From assembly GCF_947254095.1 (NCBI RefSeq), contig NZ_CAMYBV010000010.1:21084-85083 (forward strand): a stretch of DNA of 64,000 nt, in the 5' to 3' direction. Shown one piece after another: positions 24,302 to 34,359 of this stretch. The translations under genes were made by a program, and so were the position numbers. Source of the stretch: an uncultured Mobiluncus sp. (GTDB lineage: Bacteria; Actinomycetota; Actinomycetes; Actinomycetales; Actinomycetaceae). The notes beneath the pieces are model-generated. The model saw only the letters and a list, made by a program, of their open reading frames with translations. It made no database searches and had not been told where the DNA came from. Every line of letters begins with the position of its first letter. Position 1 is the first letter of the stretch.

Positions 24302-27300
24302 CTAACCCCAGGGGTGTTCCAGGTCGACATCGTCATCGAACAGCCCGAATCCGGTCGTGTCGCTGTAAGGCAGCTGCGACATCAGCATCTCATGACCGCT
24401 CGCGGAAGGCTTGATTTCCACCCGGCGGTAACGACTCAGGCCGGTACCGGCCGGAATCAGCTTGCCCAGGATGACGTTTTCTTTCAGGCCCGACAGCGGG
24501 TCGTCGATGCCTTCCATCGCCGCGTTGGTCAGAACCTTCGTGGTCTCTTGGAAGGAAGCCGCGGACAGCCAGGAATCGGTAGCCAAGGACGCCTTGGTGA
24601 TACCCATCAGCTCGGAACGTGCCGAGGCAGGCTGCTTGCCCTGCGCCACGACTCGCTTGTTTTCTTCACGGAACTTCGCCTGATCGATGAGCTGACCGGG
24701 CAGCAACATAGTGTCGCCCGACTCCAGCACGGTGACGCGACGCAGCATCTGGCGCACGATGACCTCGATGTGCTTGGCGTGAATATCTACGCCTTGGCTG
24801 TGGTAAACCTGCTGCACTTCGTTGACCAGGGAACGCTGGGTTTCGGCTTGGCCTTTCACGCGCAGCAGTTTCTTCGGGTCGATAGGACCTTGGGTCAGGC
24901 GGTCACCTACCTCCAGGTGATCGCCGTCTGCAACCAACAGAGCCTGGCGGCGAGACACCTCGATGACCAGATCCTCCTTGCCGTCGTCACGAGTGATGAT
25001 AACCTCGCGCGGGCCGGACGGGTCGTCGTTTATCTTCACCCGGCCAGCAGCCTCGGTGATGGTCGCTTCGCCCTTGGGGGTACGCGCCTCAAACAGCTCC
25101 TGTACACGCGGCAGACCCTGAGTAATATCAGCCGCCGAAGCCGCACCACCGGTGTGGAAGGTACGCATCGTCAGCTGAGTACCGGGCTCACCAATGGACT
25201 GAGCAGCGATAATACCGACAGCCTCGCCAATATCCACGCGCTTGCCAGTAGCCAGGGACCGCCCGTAGCAGGCGGCGCAGGTACCAATCGCCGCATCACA
25301 GGTCAGCACGGAACGCACCTTAATCTGGGTGATACCGGCTTTGAGCAGTTTCTTAATCGCCACGTCGCCGACATCTTGCCCGGCCTCAAGCACGACGTTA
25401 CCGGCCTCATCTACCGCGTCAACAGCCAAGGTACGCGCAAAAGCGGTGGTCTCGACCAGCTCGTCGGGCTCGACTTGGCCATCTTCGTTGACCGAACCGA
25501 TGGTAATGGTCAGACCCTTGCGAGTCCCGCAGTCTTCCTCACGGATAATGACGTCCTGAGACACGTCCACCAGACGGCGGGTCAGGTAGCCGGATTCCGC
25601 GGTACGCAAGGCGGTATCCGCCAGACCCTTGCGGGCACCGTGGGTCGCGATGAAGTATTCCAGCACGGACAGACCCTCGCGGTAGTTCGATTTAATCGGG
25701 CGCTCAATCAGGCGCTGCTTCGGGTCGGACACCAGACCGCGCATACCAGCAATCTGTTGAATCTGGGACCAGTTACCGCGCGCCCCGGACTTCACCATGC
25801 GGTACACATTGTTGCGTTCGGGGAAGTTCTCGCGCATTTCCTCGGCCACTTCATTCGTGCACGCCCGCCACAGGTCAATCAAGGCGCTGTAGCGTTCGTC
25901 CTCGGTGATGGCACCCAGGTCGTAGTCGGCTTGCACGTCAGAAGCGAGGTTCTCGTACTTTTCCAAAATGGCAGGCTTGGTCGAGGGCGGCACCACGTCC
26001 GTGAAAGAAATCGTGATCCCCGACCAGGTCGACCAGTGGAAACCGAAGGACTTGAGCGCGTCTAGGGACACCTCAATATCGGCCTTTTGATACAGTTCCG
26101 CCAGGTCATTGACGATTTTGCCGAGTTTCTTTTTCTCTACCACGTAGTTCACGAACGGGTAGTCACGCGGCAGCGAGTCATTAAAGATAACCCGCCCCAG
26201 GGAGGTTTCCAGCTCAAAGCGGTCTCCCGGCTGCCACCCCTCCGGCATTTCCATATCCTCCGGCGGTAAGTCGCCCGGTTCCATACGGATCACACAGGTT
26301 TCCTGCAAAGCCAGATCATCGTTGTCGTAAGCCAAGCGGGCTTCGGCGGGGCTGGAGTAGTACTTCAACACCCGGTTGCCGTCAGGATCAAACCGCGGGT
26401 TATGCACCATTTCCGGATCTTCGTCCGAAGTCAGGTGATAGATACCGATAATCATGTCCTGGGAGGGCATGGTCACCGGGCGGCCGTCCGAGGGCTTCAA
26501 GATATTGTTAGACGACAGCATCAGCACGCGGGCCTCAGCTTGGGCTTCGGCGGACAGCGGGACGTGGACAGCCATTTGGTCGCCGTCAAAGTCCGCATTG
26601 AACGCGCCACACACCAGCGGGTGCAGCTGAATAGCTTTGCCCTCCACCAGCAGCGGCTCGAAAGCCTGGATACCCAAACGGTGCAGGGTAGGCGCCCGGT
26701 TCAACAACACCGGGTGGTTGGTGATAACCTCGTCCAAAACGTCCCAGACCTGGGGGTTTTGCCGCTCCACCATCCGCTTGGCAGCTTTGACGTTCTTGGC
26801 GTCCCCGTTCTCCACCAACACCTTCATCACGAAAGGCTTGAACAGTTCCAGAGCCATCGTCTTGGGCAAACCGCACTGGTGCAACTTCAACTGCGGACCG
26901 ACCACGATGACGGAACGACCCGAGTAATCCACGCGCTTGCCCAGCAAGTTCTGACGGAAACGCCCCTGCTTGCCCTTGAGCATATCGGACAGGGACTTCA
27001 ACGGACGGTTGCCCGGACCCGTCACCGGCCGACCGCGCCGACCGTTGTCAAACAGGGCATCCACGGCCTCTTGCAGCATACGTTTCTCGTTGTTGACGAT
27101 GATGTCCGGTGCGTTCAGGTCTTGCAAGCGGCGCAGACGGTTGTTGCGGTTGATGACGCGACGGTACAGGTCGTTCAGGTCAGAAGTCGCGAAACGTCCG
27201 CCGTCCAGCTGCACCATCGGGCGCAGGTCCGGGGGAATGACCGGAATCGAGTCCAACACCATCGCCGAGGCCGGCTTGCCGGTCTGGAGGAAAGCGTTAA

Positions 27301-28195
27301 TGACTTTCAAACGTTTCAGAGCACGGGTTTTCTGTTGACCGGACTTGCTCTCTACGACCTCTTTCAAGGCCTCGGCTTCAGCTACCAGGTCGAAAGATTC
27401 CAGACGATCCTTCACCGCTTGGGCGCCCATGCCGCCCTTGAAGTAGGTGCCGTACAGGGCATACATTTCCCGGTAGACCAGCTCGTTGCCCTCCAAGTCG
27501 CCGACTTTCAGGCTCTTAAACCGTTCCCAAACTTCGTCATGCAGTTTCAGGTCAGATTCGGCCTGGTGGCGAATGGCGCGCATTTCCTTTTCGCCGTTGC
27601 GCTTGACCTTGTCGATTTCGGATTTCTCGGCGCCGTCCTTTTCCAGCGCCGCCATATCCTGTTCCATCTTTTGGGCGCGCTTTTCGACGTCCAGGTCGCG
27701 GTTCTTTTCGAGTTGTTCACGAGCCAGGTCGGATTCCTTTTGCATATCGGCAAGGTCCTTGTGGCGGCGTTCCTCGTCAACCTCGGTAATCATGTAAGCC
27801 GCGAAGTAAATGACCTTTTCCAGATCTTTCGGAGCGATATTCAGCAGGTAACCGAGCCGGGAGGGCACGCCCTTGAAGTACCAGATATGCGTCACCGGGG
27901 CAGCCAGCTTGATGTGACCCATCCGCTCGCGGCGCACCTTGGAACGGGTGACTTCCACCCCACAGCGTTCGCAGACAATGCCCTTGTAACGCACGCGCTT
28001 GTACTTGCCGCAGGCACATTCCCAGTCGCGGGTCGGCCCGAAAATCCGTTCGTCGAACAAGCCGTCCTTTTCCGGCTTCAACGTCCGGTAGTTGATGGTT
28101 TCCGGCTTTTTAACTTCGCCGTGGGACCAGCCATTGATGTCGTCCTCGGTCGCTAAACCGATGTGCAACTTGTCAAACTTGTTTGCATCCAACAT
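24302..28195 (-). CDS. rpoC: RNA polymerase beta' subunit
   Basis: Largest subunit of RNA polymerase, 1297 residues, normal for actinobacteria. The N-terminal zinc finger (CACGKYKRVRYKGIVCERCG) and the catalytic NADFDGDQMAVH motif with three metal-binding aspartates are intact. The bridge helix, trigger loop and second zinc site (CDAAIGTCAACYG) are also present. An actinobacterial coiled-coil insertion lies at about residues 140-220. The ATG at 28195 is 30 bp after rpoB, so the genes are co-transcribed. Long frames on the opposite strand are shadows of its codon bias. Confidence 0.99.
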   Translation of the reverse strand: MLDANKFDKLHIGLATEDDINGWSHGEVKKPETINYRTLKPEKDGLFDERIFGPTRDWECACGKYKRVRYKGIVCERCGVEVTRSKVRRERMGHIKLAAPVTHIWYFKGVPSRLGYLLNIAPKDLEKVIYFAAYMITEVDEERRHKDLADMQKESDLAREQLEKNRDLDVEKRAQKMEQDMAALEKDGAEKSEIDKVKRNGEKEMRAIRHQAESDLKLHDEVWERFKSLKVGDLEGNELVYREMYALYGTYFKGGMGAQAVKDRLESFDLVAEAEALKEVVESKSGQQKTRALKRLKVINAFLQTGKPASAMVLDSIPVIPPDLRPMVQLDGGRFATSDLNDLYRRVINRNNRLRRLQDLNAPDIIVNNEKRMLQEAVDALFDNGRRGRPVTGPGNRPLKSLSDMLKGKQGRFRQNLLGKRVDYSGRSVIVVGPQLKLHQCGLPKTMALELFKPFVMKVLVENGDAKNVKAAKRMVERQNPQVWDVLDEVITNHPVLLNRAPTLHRLGIQAFEPLLVEGKAIQLHPLVCGAFNADFDGDQMAVHVPLSAEAQAEARVLMLSSNNILKPSDGRPVTMPSQDMIIGIYHLTSDEDPEMVHNPRFDPDGNRVLKYYSSPAEARLAYDNDDLALQETCVIRMEPGDLPPEDMEMPEGWQPGDRFELETSLGRVIFNDSLPRDYPFVNYVVEKKKLGKIVNDLAELYQKADIEVSLDALKSFGFHWSTWSGITISFTDVVPPSTKPAILEKYENLASDVQADYDLGAITEDERYSALIDLWRACTNEVAEEMRENFPERNNVYRMVKSGARGNWSQIQQIAGMRGLVSDPKQRLIERPIKSNYREGLSVLEYFIATHGARKGLADTALRTAESGYLTRRLVDVSQDVIIREEDCGTRKGLTITIGSVNEDGQVEPDELVETTAFARTLAVDAVDEAGNVVLEAGQDVGDVAIKKLLKAGITQIKVRSVLTCDAAIGTCAACYGRSLATGKRVDIGEAVGIIAAQSIGEPGTQLTMRTFHTGGAASAADITQGLPRVQELFEARTPKGEATITEAAGRVKINDDPSGPREVIITRDDGKEDLVIEVSRRQALLVADGDHLEVGDRLTQGPIDPKKLLRVKGQAETQRSLVNEVQQVYHSQGVDIHAKHIEVIVRQMLRRVTVLESGDTMLLPGQLIDQAKFREENKRVVAQGKQPASARSELMGITKASLATDSWLSAASFQETTKVLTNAAMEGIDDPLSGLKENVILGKLIPAGTGLSRYRRVEIKPSASGHEMLMSQLPYSDTTGFGLFDDDVDLEHPWG

Positions 28196-28225
28196 TTGTG
28201 TTCTTTCCTCTTCTTCCGGTCCGTC

Positions 28226-31200
28226 TTAGGCGTTGATGAATTCGTCGGTCGTCAGCAGGCCGGGGGCGTTAGGCCGTTTGCCCAAGTCGAAACCGAGGCT
28301 GTTGGGTCCGCGGCCGGCTTCGTCGTCATCGTCACGCAAGTCGATGGCGTTGCCGGCGGCGTCCAAGGCCTCAACGTTCAGGCACAGCGAACGCATTTCC
28401 TGCATCAACACGCGGAAAGATTCCGGAATACCCGGCTGGGGCAGGTCCTCACCGCGCACGATAGACTCGTAAACCCGCACACGTCCTTGCACGTCATCGG
28501 ATTTCACCGTCAACAGTTCTTGGAGGGCATAGGCGGCGCCGTAAGCCTCCATAGCCCACACCTCCATCTCACCGAAACGCTGGCCACCGAACTGGGCCTT
28601 ACCACCCAGAGGCTGCTGGGTAATCATGGAGTACGGGCCGGTAGAACGGGCGTGAATCTTGTCGTCAACCAAGTGGTGCAGTTTCAGCATGTACTTGTAG
28701 CCGATAGCAATCGGGTACGGGAAAGGTTCCCCGGAACGGCCGTCATACAGCTTGGCTTTGCCCATTTCGTCGATAAGCGGGCGGTCGAAGTCGTCGCGGA
28801 CGCGAGTGTTGCGCAGCAGGCCGGTAATCTCGTCTGCCTCCGCACCGTCGAACACGGGGGTCGCCACGTGCTGTCCCGGTTCGCAAACCTCCAACGGAAC
28901 CTCCTGAGCCCACTCTTCACCGGCCTTGCGAGCTTCACTAATGTCCCAGCCCTCGTGAGCCAGCCAACCCAAGTGGAACTCGAGTACCTGACCCAGGTTC
29001 ATACGACCAGGCACACCCATCGGGTTCAAGATAATGTCTACCGGGGTACCGTCCTCGAGGAACGGCATATCCTCCACCGGCAGAATCTTGGAGACACAGC
29101 CCTTGTTGCCGTGGCGTCCAGCCATCTTATCCCCGACCGTCATCTTGCGGCGCTGGGCGATAAAGACGCGAACCATGTGGTTTACGCCGGGTCCCAGCGC
29201 GGCGTCTTCACAGTCACCGGCCACGAATTCCTTGACACCGATAACGATGCCGGATTCCCCGTGCGGCACCCGCAGCGAAGTATCGCGAGCCTCCCGCGCT
29301 TTTTCGCCCAAGATGGCCCGCAGCAGGCGTTCCTCACTGGTCAGTTCGGTTTCACCCTTGGGGGTCACCTTACCGACCAGGATGTCGCCCGCGCTAACTT
29401 CGGCACCGACACGGATAATGCCGCGTTCGTCCAGGTCTTTGCGGGCAGCTTCGGAAACGTTGGGAATGTCCCGCGTGATTTCTTCCTCGCCGAGTTTTGT
29501 GTCGCGCGCGTCGATTTCGTGTTCCTCGATGTGAATCGAGGTCAGCAAATCTTCGGAAACGACCCGCTGACTCAAAATGATGGCGTCCTCGTAGTTCAGC
29601 CCTTCCCAGGACATGTAGGCCACCAGCAGGTTCTTGCCCAAAGCCATCTCTCCGCCGTCAGTAGCGGGACCGTCAGCCAGGACGTCGCCAGCTTCGACCC
29701 GGTCGCCCTCGTCAACGATAGCCTGCTGGTTGTAGCAGTTGCCCTGGTTGGAACGCTTGAACTTTTCTAGCGCGTAAACGCGGGTTTCACCGTCGTCTTC
29801 CTGGACTCGTACCATATCGGCGCTGACCTCGGTGACGACACCGCCCTTCTTCGCTACGACCACGTCGCCGGCGTCAATCGCGGCGCGTTTCTCGATGCCG
29901 GTGCCCACCAGCGGAGCTTCGGTCTTCAGCAGCGGCACTGCCTGACGCTGCATGTTGGCCCCCATCAGGGCGCGGTTCGCATCGTCGTGTTCCAAGAACG
30001 GAATCATCGCCGTCGCGACCGACACCATCTGACGAGCCGAAACGTCCATCAAGTCGACTTCTTCGGGGCTGACCAGCACCGGGTCGCCGCCGGTGGAACG
30101 GCACAGCACGGCAGATTCAACGAAGTGTCCGTCTTTCGTGAGCTGCGCGGAGGCCTGGGCGATGTTCTTGCCCTCTTCGTCGTCCGCGGTAATGTAGTGG
30201 ATTTCGTTGGTGACGACACCTTTCTTAACCACGCGATAGGGGGTTTCCACAAACCCGTAAGGGTTAATCCGCGCGAAAGTCGCCAGCGAACCAATCAAAC
30301 CAATGTTCGGGCCTTCGGGAGTTTCCACCGGGCACATGCGCCCGTAGTGCGAGGGGTGCACGTCACGAACTTCCATACCCGCCCGGTCACGGGACAGGCC
30401 GCCCGGACCCAAAGCTGACAGACGGCGCTTGTGCGTCAGACCCGCCAACGGGTTGTTTTGGTCCATGAACTGCGACAGCTGCGAGGTGCCAAAGAACTCT
30501 TTGATGGCCGCCACGACGGGACGAATGTTAATGAGCGAGTTCGGGGTGATGGCCTCGACGTCCTGAGTGGACATGCGTTCCTTTACGGTGCGCTCCATAC
30601 GGGACATACCCGTGCGCACCTGCATCTGAATGAGCTCGCCAACCGGACGCACCCGACGGTTGCCGAAGTGGTCGATGTCGTCGGTCTTGATGTGCAGTTC
30701 GGTTTCTTTGCCGGCCGCGTCTTTGACCTTGACCGTATCGTCCCCGGCACGCAGCGCCAACAGGTAGCGGAACGCGGCGACAATGTCGGTCAGGTCCAGG
30801 GTGCGTTCGCCCATTTCCCGCTCGACACCGAGCTTCTTGTTGATCTTGTAGCGTCCCACCTCGGCTAGGTCGTAACGCTTGGGGTTGGTGTAAAAGTTAT
30901 GTAGCAGGTTACGTCCGGCCTCCACGCTGGGCGGCTCGCCGGGACGAATCTTGCGGTAGATATCTTCTAGGGCTTGATCCTGGGTTTCAATCGCGCCGTC
31001 TTTTTCCAGGGTTTCCAGCATCAACGGGAAGTCTTGGAAAGCCTCGCGAATCTCGCCGATGCTCATGCCCAGCGCCTTGAGGAAAATGGTGGCGGACTGC
31101 TTGCGCTTGCGGTCGATACGCACCCCAACCGTATCCTTCTTATCAATCTCGAACTCCAGCCAAGCACCGCGGGAGGGAATGACCTTGCCCAAGTAAATGT

Positions 31201-31735
31201 CCCGGTCCGAGGTCTTGTCCGCAGTCTTTTCAAAATACACGCCGGGGGAACGCACCAGCTGGGACACAACCACCCGCTCGGTGCCGTTGACGATGAAGGT
31301 ACCGCGCGGGGTCATCAACGGAAATTCGCCCAGGAACACGGTTTGGGTCTTAATTTCGCCGGTTTCGTAGGTAATAAATTCGGCCGTCACGTACATCGGC
31401 GCGTTGTAGGTCAGGTCCTTGTCCTTGCATTCGTCGATGGTGTAGTGCGGGCTTTCCAAGGTGTAGTCCTTAAAGGACAAGCTCATGGTGCCGCCGTTGT
31501 CCTCAATCGGGCTCATTTCGTTCAGGATTTCCTGCAGGCCAGAAGTGCGGGGAACATGCTTATCACCGGTTTCATCGGCTTTCTTAACACGCTCCTGCCA
31601 GGCTTCATTCCCCAGGAACCAGTCAAAAGATTCGGTCTGGAGCGCCAACAAATTCGGCGGTGCCATCGGTTCATCAATTTGGGCAAAAGACACCCGGAAA
31701 GGGTGAGTGGAGGATTCTTTGGATTTCGTAGCCAA
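28226..31735 (-). CDS. rpoB: RNA polymerase beta subunit
   Basis: Second largest RNA polymerase subunit, 1169 residues. The rifampicin region reads FFGTSQLSQFMDQNNPLAGL followed by THKRRLSALGPGGLSRDRAG, which is the wild-type, drug-sensitive form at the usual D516, H526 and S531 positions. The C-terminal clamp region GGKAQFGGQRFGEMEVWAME is conserved. The start appears to be TTG at 31735 with AAAGGAAAC upstream; the protein then begins MATKSKESSTHPFRVSFAQI. It heads the operon with rpoC, and a divergent alcohol dehydrogenase lies 398 bp away. Confidence 0.98.
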   Translation of the reverse strand: MATKSKESSTHPFRVSFAQIDEPMAPPNLLALQTESFDWFLGNEAWQERVKKADETGDKHVPRTSGLQEILNEMSPIEDNGGTMSLSFKDYTLESPHYTIDECKDKDLTYNAPMYVTAEFITYETGEIKTQTVFLGEFPLMTPRGTFIVNGTERVVVSQLVRSPGVYFEKTADKTSDRDIYLGKVIPSRGAWLEFEIDKKDTVGVRIDRKRKQSATIFLKALGMSIGEIREAFQDFPLMLETLEKDGAIETQDQALEDIYRKIRPGEPPSVEAGRNLLHNFYTNPKRYDLAEVGRYKINKKLGVEREMGERTLDLTDIVAAFRYLLALRAGDDTVKVKDAAGKETELHIKTDDIDHFGNRRVRPVGELIQMQVRTGMSRMERTVKERMSTQDVEAITPNSLINIRPVVAAIKEFFGTSQLSQFMDQNNPLAGLTHKRRLSALGPGGLSRDRAGMEVRDVHPSHYGRMCPVETPEGPNIGLIGSLATFARINPYGFVETPYRVVKKGVVTNEIHYITADDEEGKNIAQASAQLTKDGHFVESAVLCRSTGGDPVLVSPEEVDLMDVSARQMVSVATAMIPFLEHDDANRALMGANMQRQAVPLLKTEAPLVGTGIEKRAAIDAGDVVVAKKGGVVTEVSADMVRVQEDDGETRVYALEKFKRSNQGNCYNQQAIVDEGDRVEAGDVLADGPATDGGEMALGKNLLVAYMSWEGLNYEDAIILSQRVVSEDLLTSIHIEEHEIDARDTKLGEEEITRDIPNVSEAARKDLDERGIIRVGAEVSAGDILVGKVTPKGETELTSEERLLRAILGEKAREARDTSLRVPHGESGIVIGVKEFVAGDCEDAALGPGVNHMVRVFIAQRRKMTVGDKMAGRHGNKGCVSKILPVEDMPFLEDGTPVDIILNPMGVPGRMNLGQVLEFHLGWLAHEGWDISEARKAGEEWAQEVPLEVCEPGQHVATPVFDGAEADEITGLLRNTRVRDDFDRPLIDEMGKAKLYDGRSGEPFPYPIAIGYKYMLKLHHLVDDKIHARSTGPYSMITQQPLGGKAQFGGQRFGEMEVWAMEAYGAAYALQELLTVKSDDVQGRVRVYESIVRGEDLPQPGIPESFRVLMQEMRSLCLNVEALDAAGNAIDLRDDDDEAGRGPNSLGFDLGKRPNAPGLLTTDEFINA

Positions 31736-32133
31736 GATTTCCGTTTCCTTTATGTTGTATGGATGGTCGAGAATTCAGGGCGGGCTCGACCGCGCACACT
31801 ACCGCGGCAATCAGCCTTGAAAATCTCGATGCGCTCCGGCGTTTGAACATCTCGTCCCTCGCTGACCTGCCCTGATATTGCCGGCGCATACTTACGCAAT
31901 ATCAACGGTTTAAGGTCGCCTCGGACAAAGAACACGCAAATATCTACTCTATAACTTTTCCCACCCTCACGCAATTTTCCGGCCTGCGTGCCGATACCCC
32001 AAAACTTTTTCTGGGCATTAAGTCCTAATTTCTTGTCTTACGAGAGTAGACTCAAATCACGGTTGCGCTCAGCGCTGCAGCTTAGCTCCGCCGCTTATTA
32101 GCAATGCAGCTATCACCCTGAAAGAGGAGAAAA
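31736..32133. promoter_or_regulatory. Divergent intergenic region between rpoB and the alcohol dehydrogenase
   Basis: 398 bp without a gene. Read leftward, TTGCGT and TAGAGT spaced 17 bp (about 31945-31975) could be the rpoB promoter, which would leave a leader of more than 200 bases. An inverted repeat GATATTGC/GCAATATC (31874-31881 and 31896-31903) lies in that leader. On the right, AGAGGAG sits just before the dehydrogenase ATG. All promoter calls are by eye. Confidence 0.4.
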
Positions 32134-33186
32134 ATGGAAGGAACAATGCTCGCCCAGCGTCTGTACACGGACACCATGACGATGAAAATTGAGGAGGTGC
32201 CAATTCCGAAACCCGGCATCGGGCAGGTGCTGATTAAGGTCGCCTACTGCGGCATTTGCCACTCTGACCTTTCCCTGTTGGACGGCAACTTTCCACCCCA
32301 ACAAAAAGTCATCACCCAGGGGCATGAGTGTTCCGGCGAAATCGTCGAACTCGGTCCAGGCGTGAACGGTTGGCAGGTCGGCGATAGAGTCATCCCGGTT
32401 TCGGGGCGTCCCTGTATGGTTTGCCGCCAATGCCGGCGCGGAAACTTTGCTGACTGCCAGAACCTGCAGCTGATGGCTTTTGCCTATGACGGCGCTTGGG
32501 CGCAATACACAGTTGCGGATGCAGCAGGGATGACTAGGGTTCCCGAGCATGTCCCGATGGATCAGGCGGCAATCCTTGCCGATGCGGTGGCGACACCTTT
32601 TAGCGCGGTGAAAGATTCCGGCAAAGTCTCGCTGGGCAACGCGGTCGCGGTGTGGGGACTGGGAGGGGTAGGAACTCATATTGTCCAGCTGGCAAAACTG
32701 GCCGGCGCACTGCCCGTGATTGCCATAGACATTCGTGATTCTGTGCTGGAACGCGCCAAAGAGTTGGGTGCCGATTACGCGTTCCGTTCCGATGACCCGG
32801 ATTTAATAAAAAAGATTGAAGAGGCTACCAACGGGCGCATGATTGATGTGGCTTTCGACGCGGTCGGACTGCAGTCCACGTTTAAGCAGGCGGTGGCCTC
32901 GCTTGACTATCGTGGCCGCGCTGTCCTGGTAGGCTTGTCCGCCCAAGACTTGAACGCCGGACCGATTCTGAAGTTTGGTCTGCAGCGTAACCAGATAATT
33001 GGTCACTTGGGTTACAAACCGGTCGATATTTTCCTACTGGCAGAGCTGTTAAAGGCCGGACGCCTGGATTTGTCGCGTTCCGTATCCGGTATTGTGCCTC
33101 TGCGGGAAATTGAACGCGGTATCGAGATGACCAAGACTAAGGAAGGCGACCCGATTCGTATCCTGGTCGACCCTTGGGCTGATTAA
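32134..33186 (+). CDS. Zinc-dependent alcohol dehydrogenase (AdhP-like, MDR family)
   Basis: A 350-residue cytosolic NAD(P)-dependent alcohol dehydrogenase. Catalytic zinc ligands are seen in YCGICHSDLS and GHECSGEIV. The structural zinc cysteines are in RPCMVCRQCRRGNFADCQNL, and the Rossmann motif is VWGLGGVGTHIVQLAK at about residue 175. It resembles the AdhP/AdhA group that interconverts ethanol and acetaldehyde. AGAGGAG precedes the ATG at 32134; a second ATG lies four codons later. A 46-base degraded copy of its start region occurs at 35554-35599, and a perfect hairpin follows the gene. It appears monocistronic. Confidence 0.93.
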   Translation: MEGTMLAQRLYTDTMTMKIEEVPIPKPGIGQVLIKVAYCGICHSDLSLLDGNFPPQQKVITQGHECSGEIVELGPGVNGWQVGDRVIPVSGRPCMVCRQCRRGNFADCQNLQLMAFAYDGAWAQYTVADAAGMTRVPEHVPMDQAAILADAVATPFSAVKDSGKVSLGNAVAVWGLGGVGTHIVQLAKLAGALPVIAIDIRDSVLERAKELGADYAFRSDDPDLIKKIEEATNGRMIDVAFDAVGLQSTFKQAVASLDYRGRAVLVGLSAQDLNAGPILKFGLQRNQIIGHLGYKPVDIFLLAELLKAGRLDLSRSVSGIVPLREIERGIEMTKTKEGDPIRILVDPWAD

Positions 33187-33235
33187 TCCCCACCGTTTCG
33201 CCCCCATTAATCCGCCGTAACCCACAGCGATTAGG

Positions 33236-33285
33236 GCGTATCCGGCTGCTTGAGCCAGGAACTAGGCTTTCGCAGCCGGATACGC
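33236..33285. terminator. Perfect 14-bp hairpin after the alcohol dehydrogenase
   Basis: GCGTATCCGGCTGC (33236-33249) pairs fully with GCAGCCGGATACGC (33272-33285) around a 22-base loop. No T-run follows. The right arm overlaps the first bases of the 386-bp direct repeat, and the second repeat copy lacks this arm, so the hairpin predates or marks the rearrangement. Confidence 0.5.
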
Positions 33286-33669
33286 GGGGTGACGGCTATT
33301 CATCAGCGTGCCGCGGTGAGGGAGCGTAGCCCGAAAGCGAAAGAACGCGATTCTCCTGACGCGAGTACCAACAAATCCTGGTTGCGGCTCAAGGCGTTAG
33401 GTGGGCAGGTCATCGGCTCGACGGCCAGGGCGCGCCCGTCGCGAACGCCGGGGAAAGCCTGCTGGTGAGCAGGGTCGGCGCTATAAATCTGGAGCCACCG
33501 ACACCACGGCCCGGCACTGAGTTCCGTCCCTAGACCGTCGGCGCGGCACAAGGCGGCCCGGACTCGCCCGTCCGGTTCGGGTTGCGCCCGAAAGGCGTGG
33601 TCAAGCCACAGTCCGCGCAACGCTACCGGCCGCGCTTGACCCAAAACAGTGTCCGCGGGCTGCTCCAGA
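33284..33669. repeat. Direct repeat, left copy (galM 3' end)
   Basis: Matches 35617-36002 at a constant offset of 2333 bp, without gaps, with about 20 mismatches by eye (about 95%). The first roughly 100 bases are identical. It carries the last 120-odd codons of the aldose 1-epimerase gene. Weaker similarity extends leftward to about 33265. Confidence 0.9.
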
Positions 33670-33672
33670 AAA
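33301..33672 (-). pseudogene. Truncated 3' fragment of aldose 1-epimerase gene
   Basis: The frame encodes the C-terminal part of the epimerase (LEQPADTVLGQARPVALRGL to RSLTAAR) and is closely similar to residues 200-321 of the intact gene at 35636-36601. The N-terminal two thirds are missing. At 33670 the sequence switches abruptly to unrelated, A+T-richer DNA that supplies a few chance codons (FLPGVYVF). It lacks the sugar-binding N-terminal half, so it should be non-functional. Confidence 0.88.
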
Positions 33673-33736
33673 ACGTAAACCCCGGGCAGAAATGCAAATC
33701 GATTATGAGAGTGATGTAACACATCTAGCTCCGTGA

Positions 33737-33775
33737 TATAGTGTTGGTATTAATCTTGAAACTACAAGGAGGCTT
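33737..33775 (+). promoter_or_regulatory. Likely promoter -10 and strong RBS of the accessory island genes
   Basis: TATAGT (33737-33742) is a good -10 box, with a weak TGTAAC about 16 bp upstream as -35. The RBS AAGGAGG (33767-33773) sits at good distance before the ATG at 33778. It lies immediately inside the left border of the island, so the island carries its own promoter. Confidence 0.45.
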
Positions 33776-33777
33776 AT

Positions 33778-34359
33778 ATGCTTACTAACAAGGCTATATT
33801 TGCTGCTATTTCTCTTCTTGCACTAAGCACCTCGGGATTCGACAGCGTTGCCACTTCTCAAAATGACAGTGCTCCAATTCTACCCATCAATAGCCGCAGC
33901 GAAATGATACGCCCAACCACTCCTCTAGTCGAGGTTGATTCAACACTCAGTAGAATCAGTTTCTCCAACCCTGCGCGTCCACAGTCGAGTGCCGTGGTAC
34001 CCACGAAACCGGTCTATTCACCTTCGAAGTGCACGGGATACACCTTCCTGCCCCATAAGAGCGGCAACATGGCATCGGTACACGGTCGTATAACATGCTC
34101 AAATAACGTTCAATACCTTAAGACAGTGACATCTCTCTACCGCGAAACTCCGTACGGATTCCAACCGTTGGCTTCCGATGGATCAGAAACTACCGGAAAG
34201 AATACAAGCAACGATGCACATCCTCACCAGTCCTGTTCAGGTACTGGAACACACACATATTGGGGTTTTTCTGCACATTTTACAACCGAGAATGGAAAGA
34301 ATTACTTCGCCAGGACAGGTAATGGTGGCAATAACCGAATCAGTAGATTTTCATGCTAA
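33778..34359 (+). CDS. Unknown secreted protein with four cysteines (island gene 1)
   Basis: A 193-residue protein with a probable Sec signal peptide (MLTNKAIFAAISLLALSTSG). A disordered serine/proline-rich stretch follows to about residue 80. The C-terminal domain has cysteines in SKCTGY, RITCSNN, HQSCSGTG and a final RFSC, able to form two disulfides. An HTYWGFSAHFTTENGKNYFA stretch lies near the end. I do not recognise a family. Base composition is clearly more A+T-rich than in neighbouring genes, which points to transfer. Its last seven bases overlap the next gene (ATGCTAA). A role as a secreted effector or surface factor is possible but unproven. Confidence 0.75.
   Translation: MLTNKAIFAAISLLALSTSGFDSVATSQNDSAPILPINSRSEMIRPTTPLVEVDSTLSRISFSNPARPQSSAVVPTKPVYSPSKCTGYTFLPHKSGNMASVHGRITCSNNVQYLKTVTSLYRETPYGFQPLASDGSETTGKNTSNDAHPHQSCSGTGTHTYWGFSAHFTTENGKNYFARTGNGGNNRISRFSC

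Noticed and set aside
24314..29770. Long open frames on the + strand opposite rpoC and rpoB (for example 24314-26065 and 26402-28156)
   Set aside because: They mirror the codon bias of rpoB and rpoC, lack SD sequences and encode no recognisable protein.
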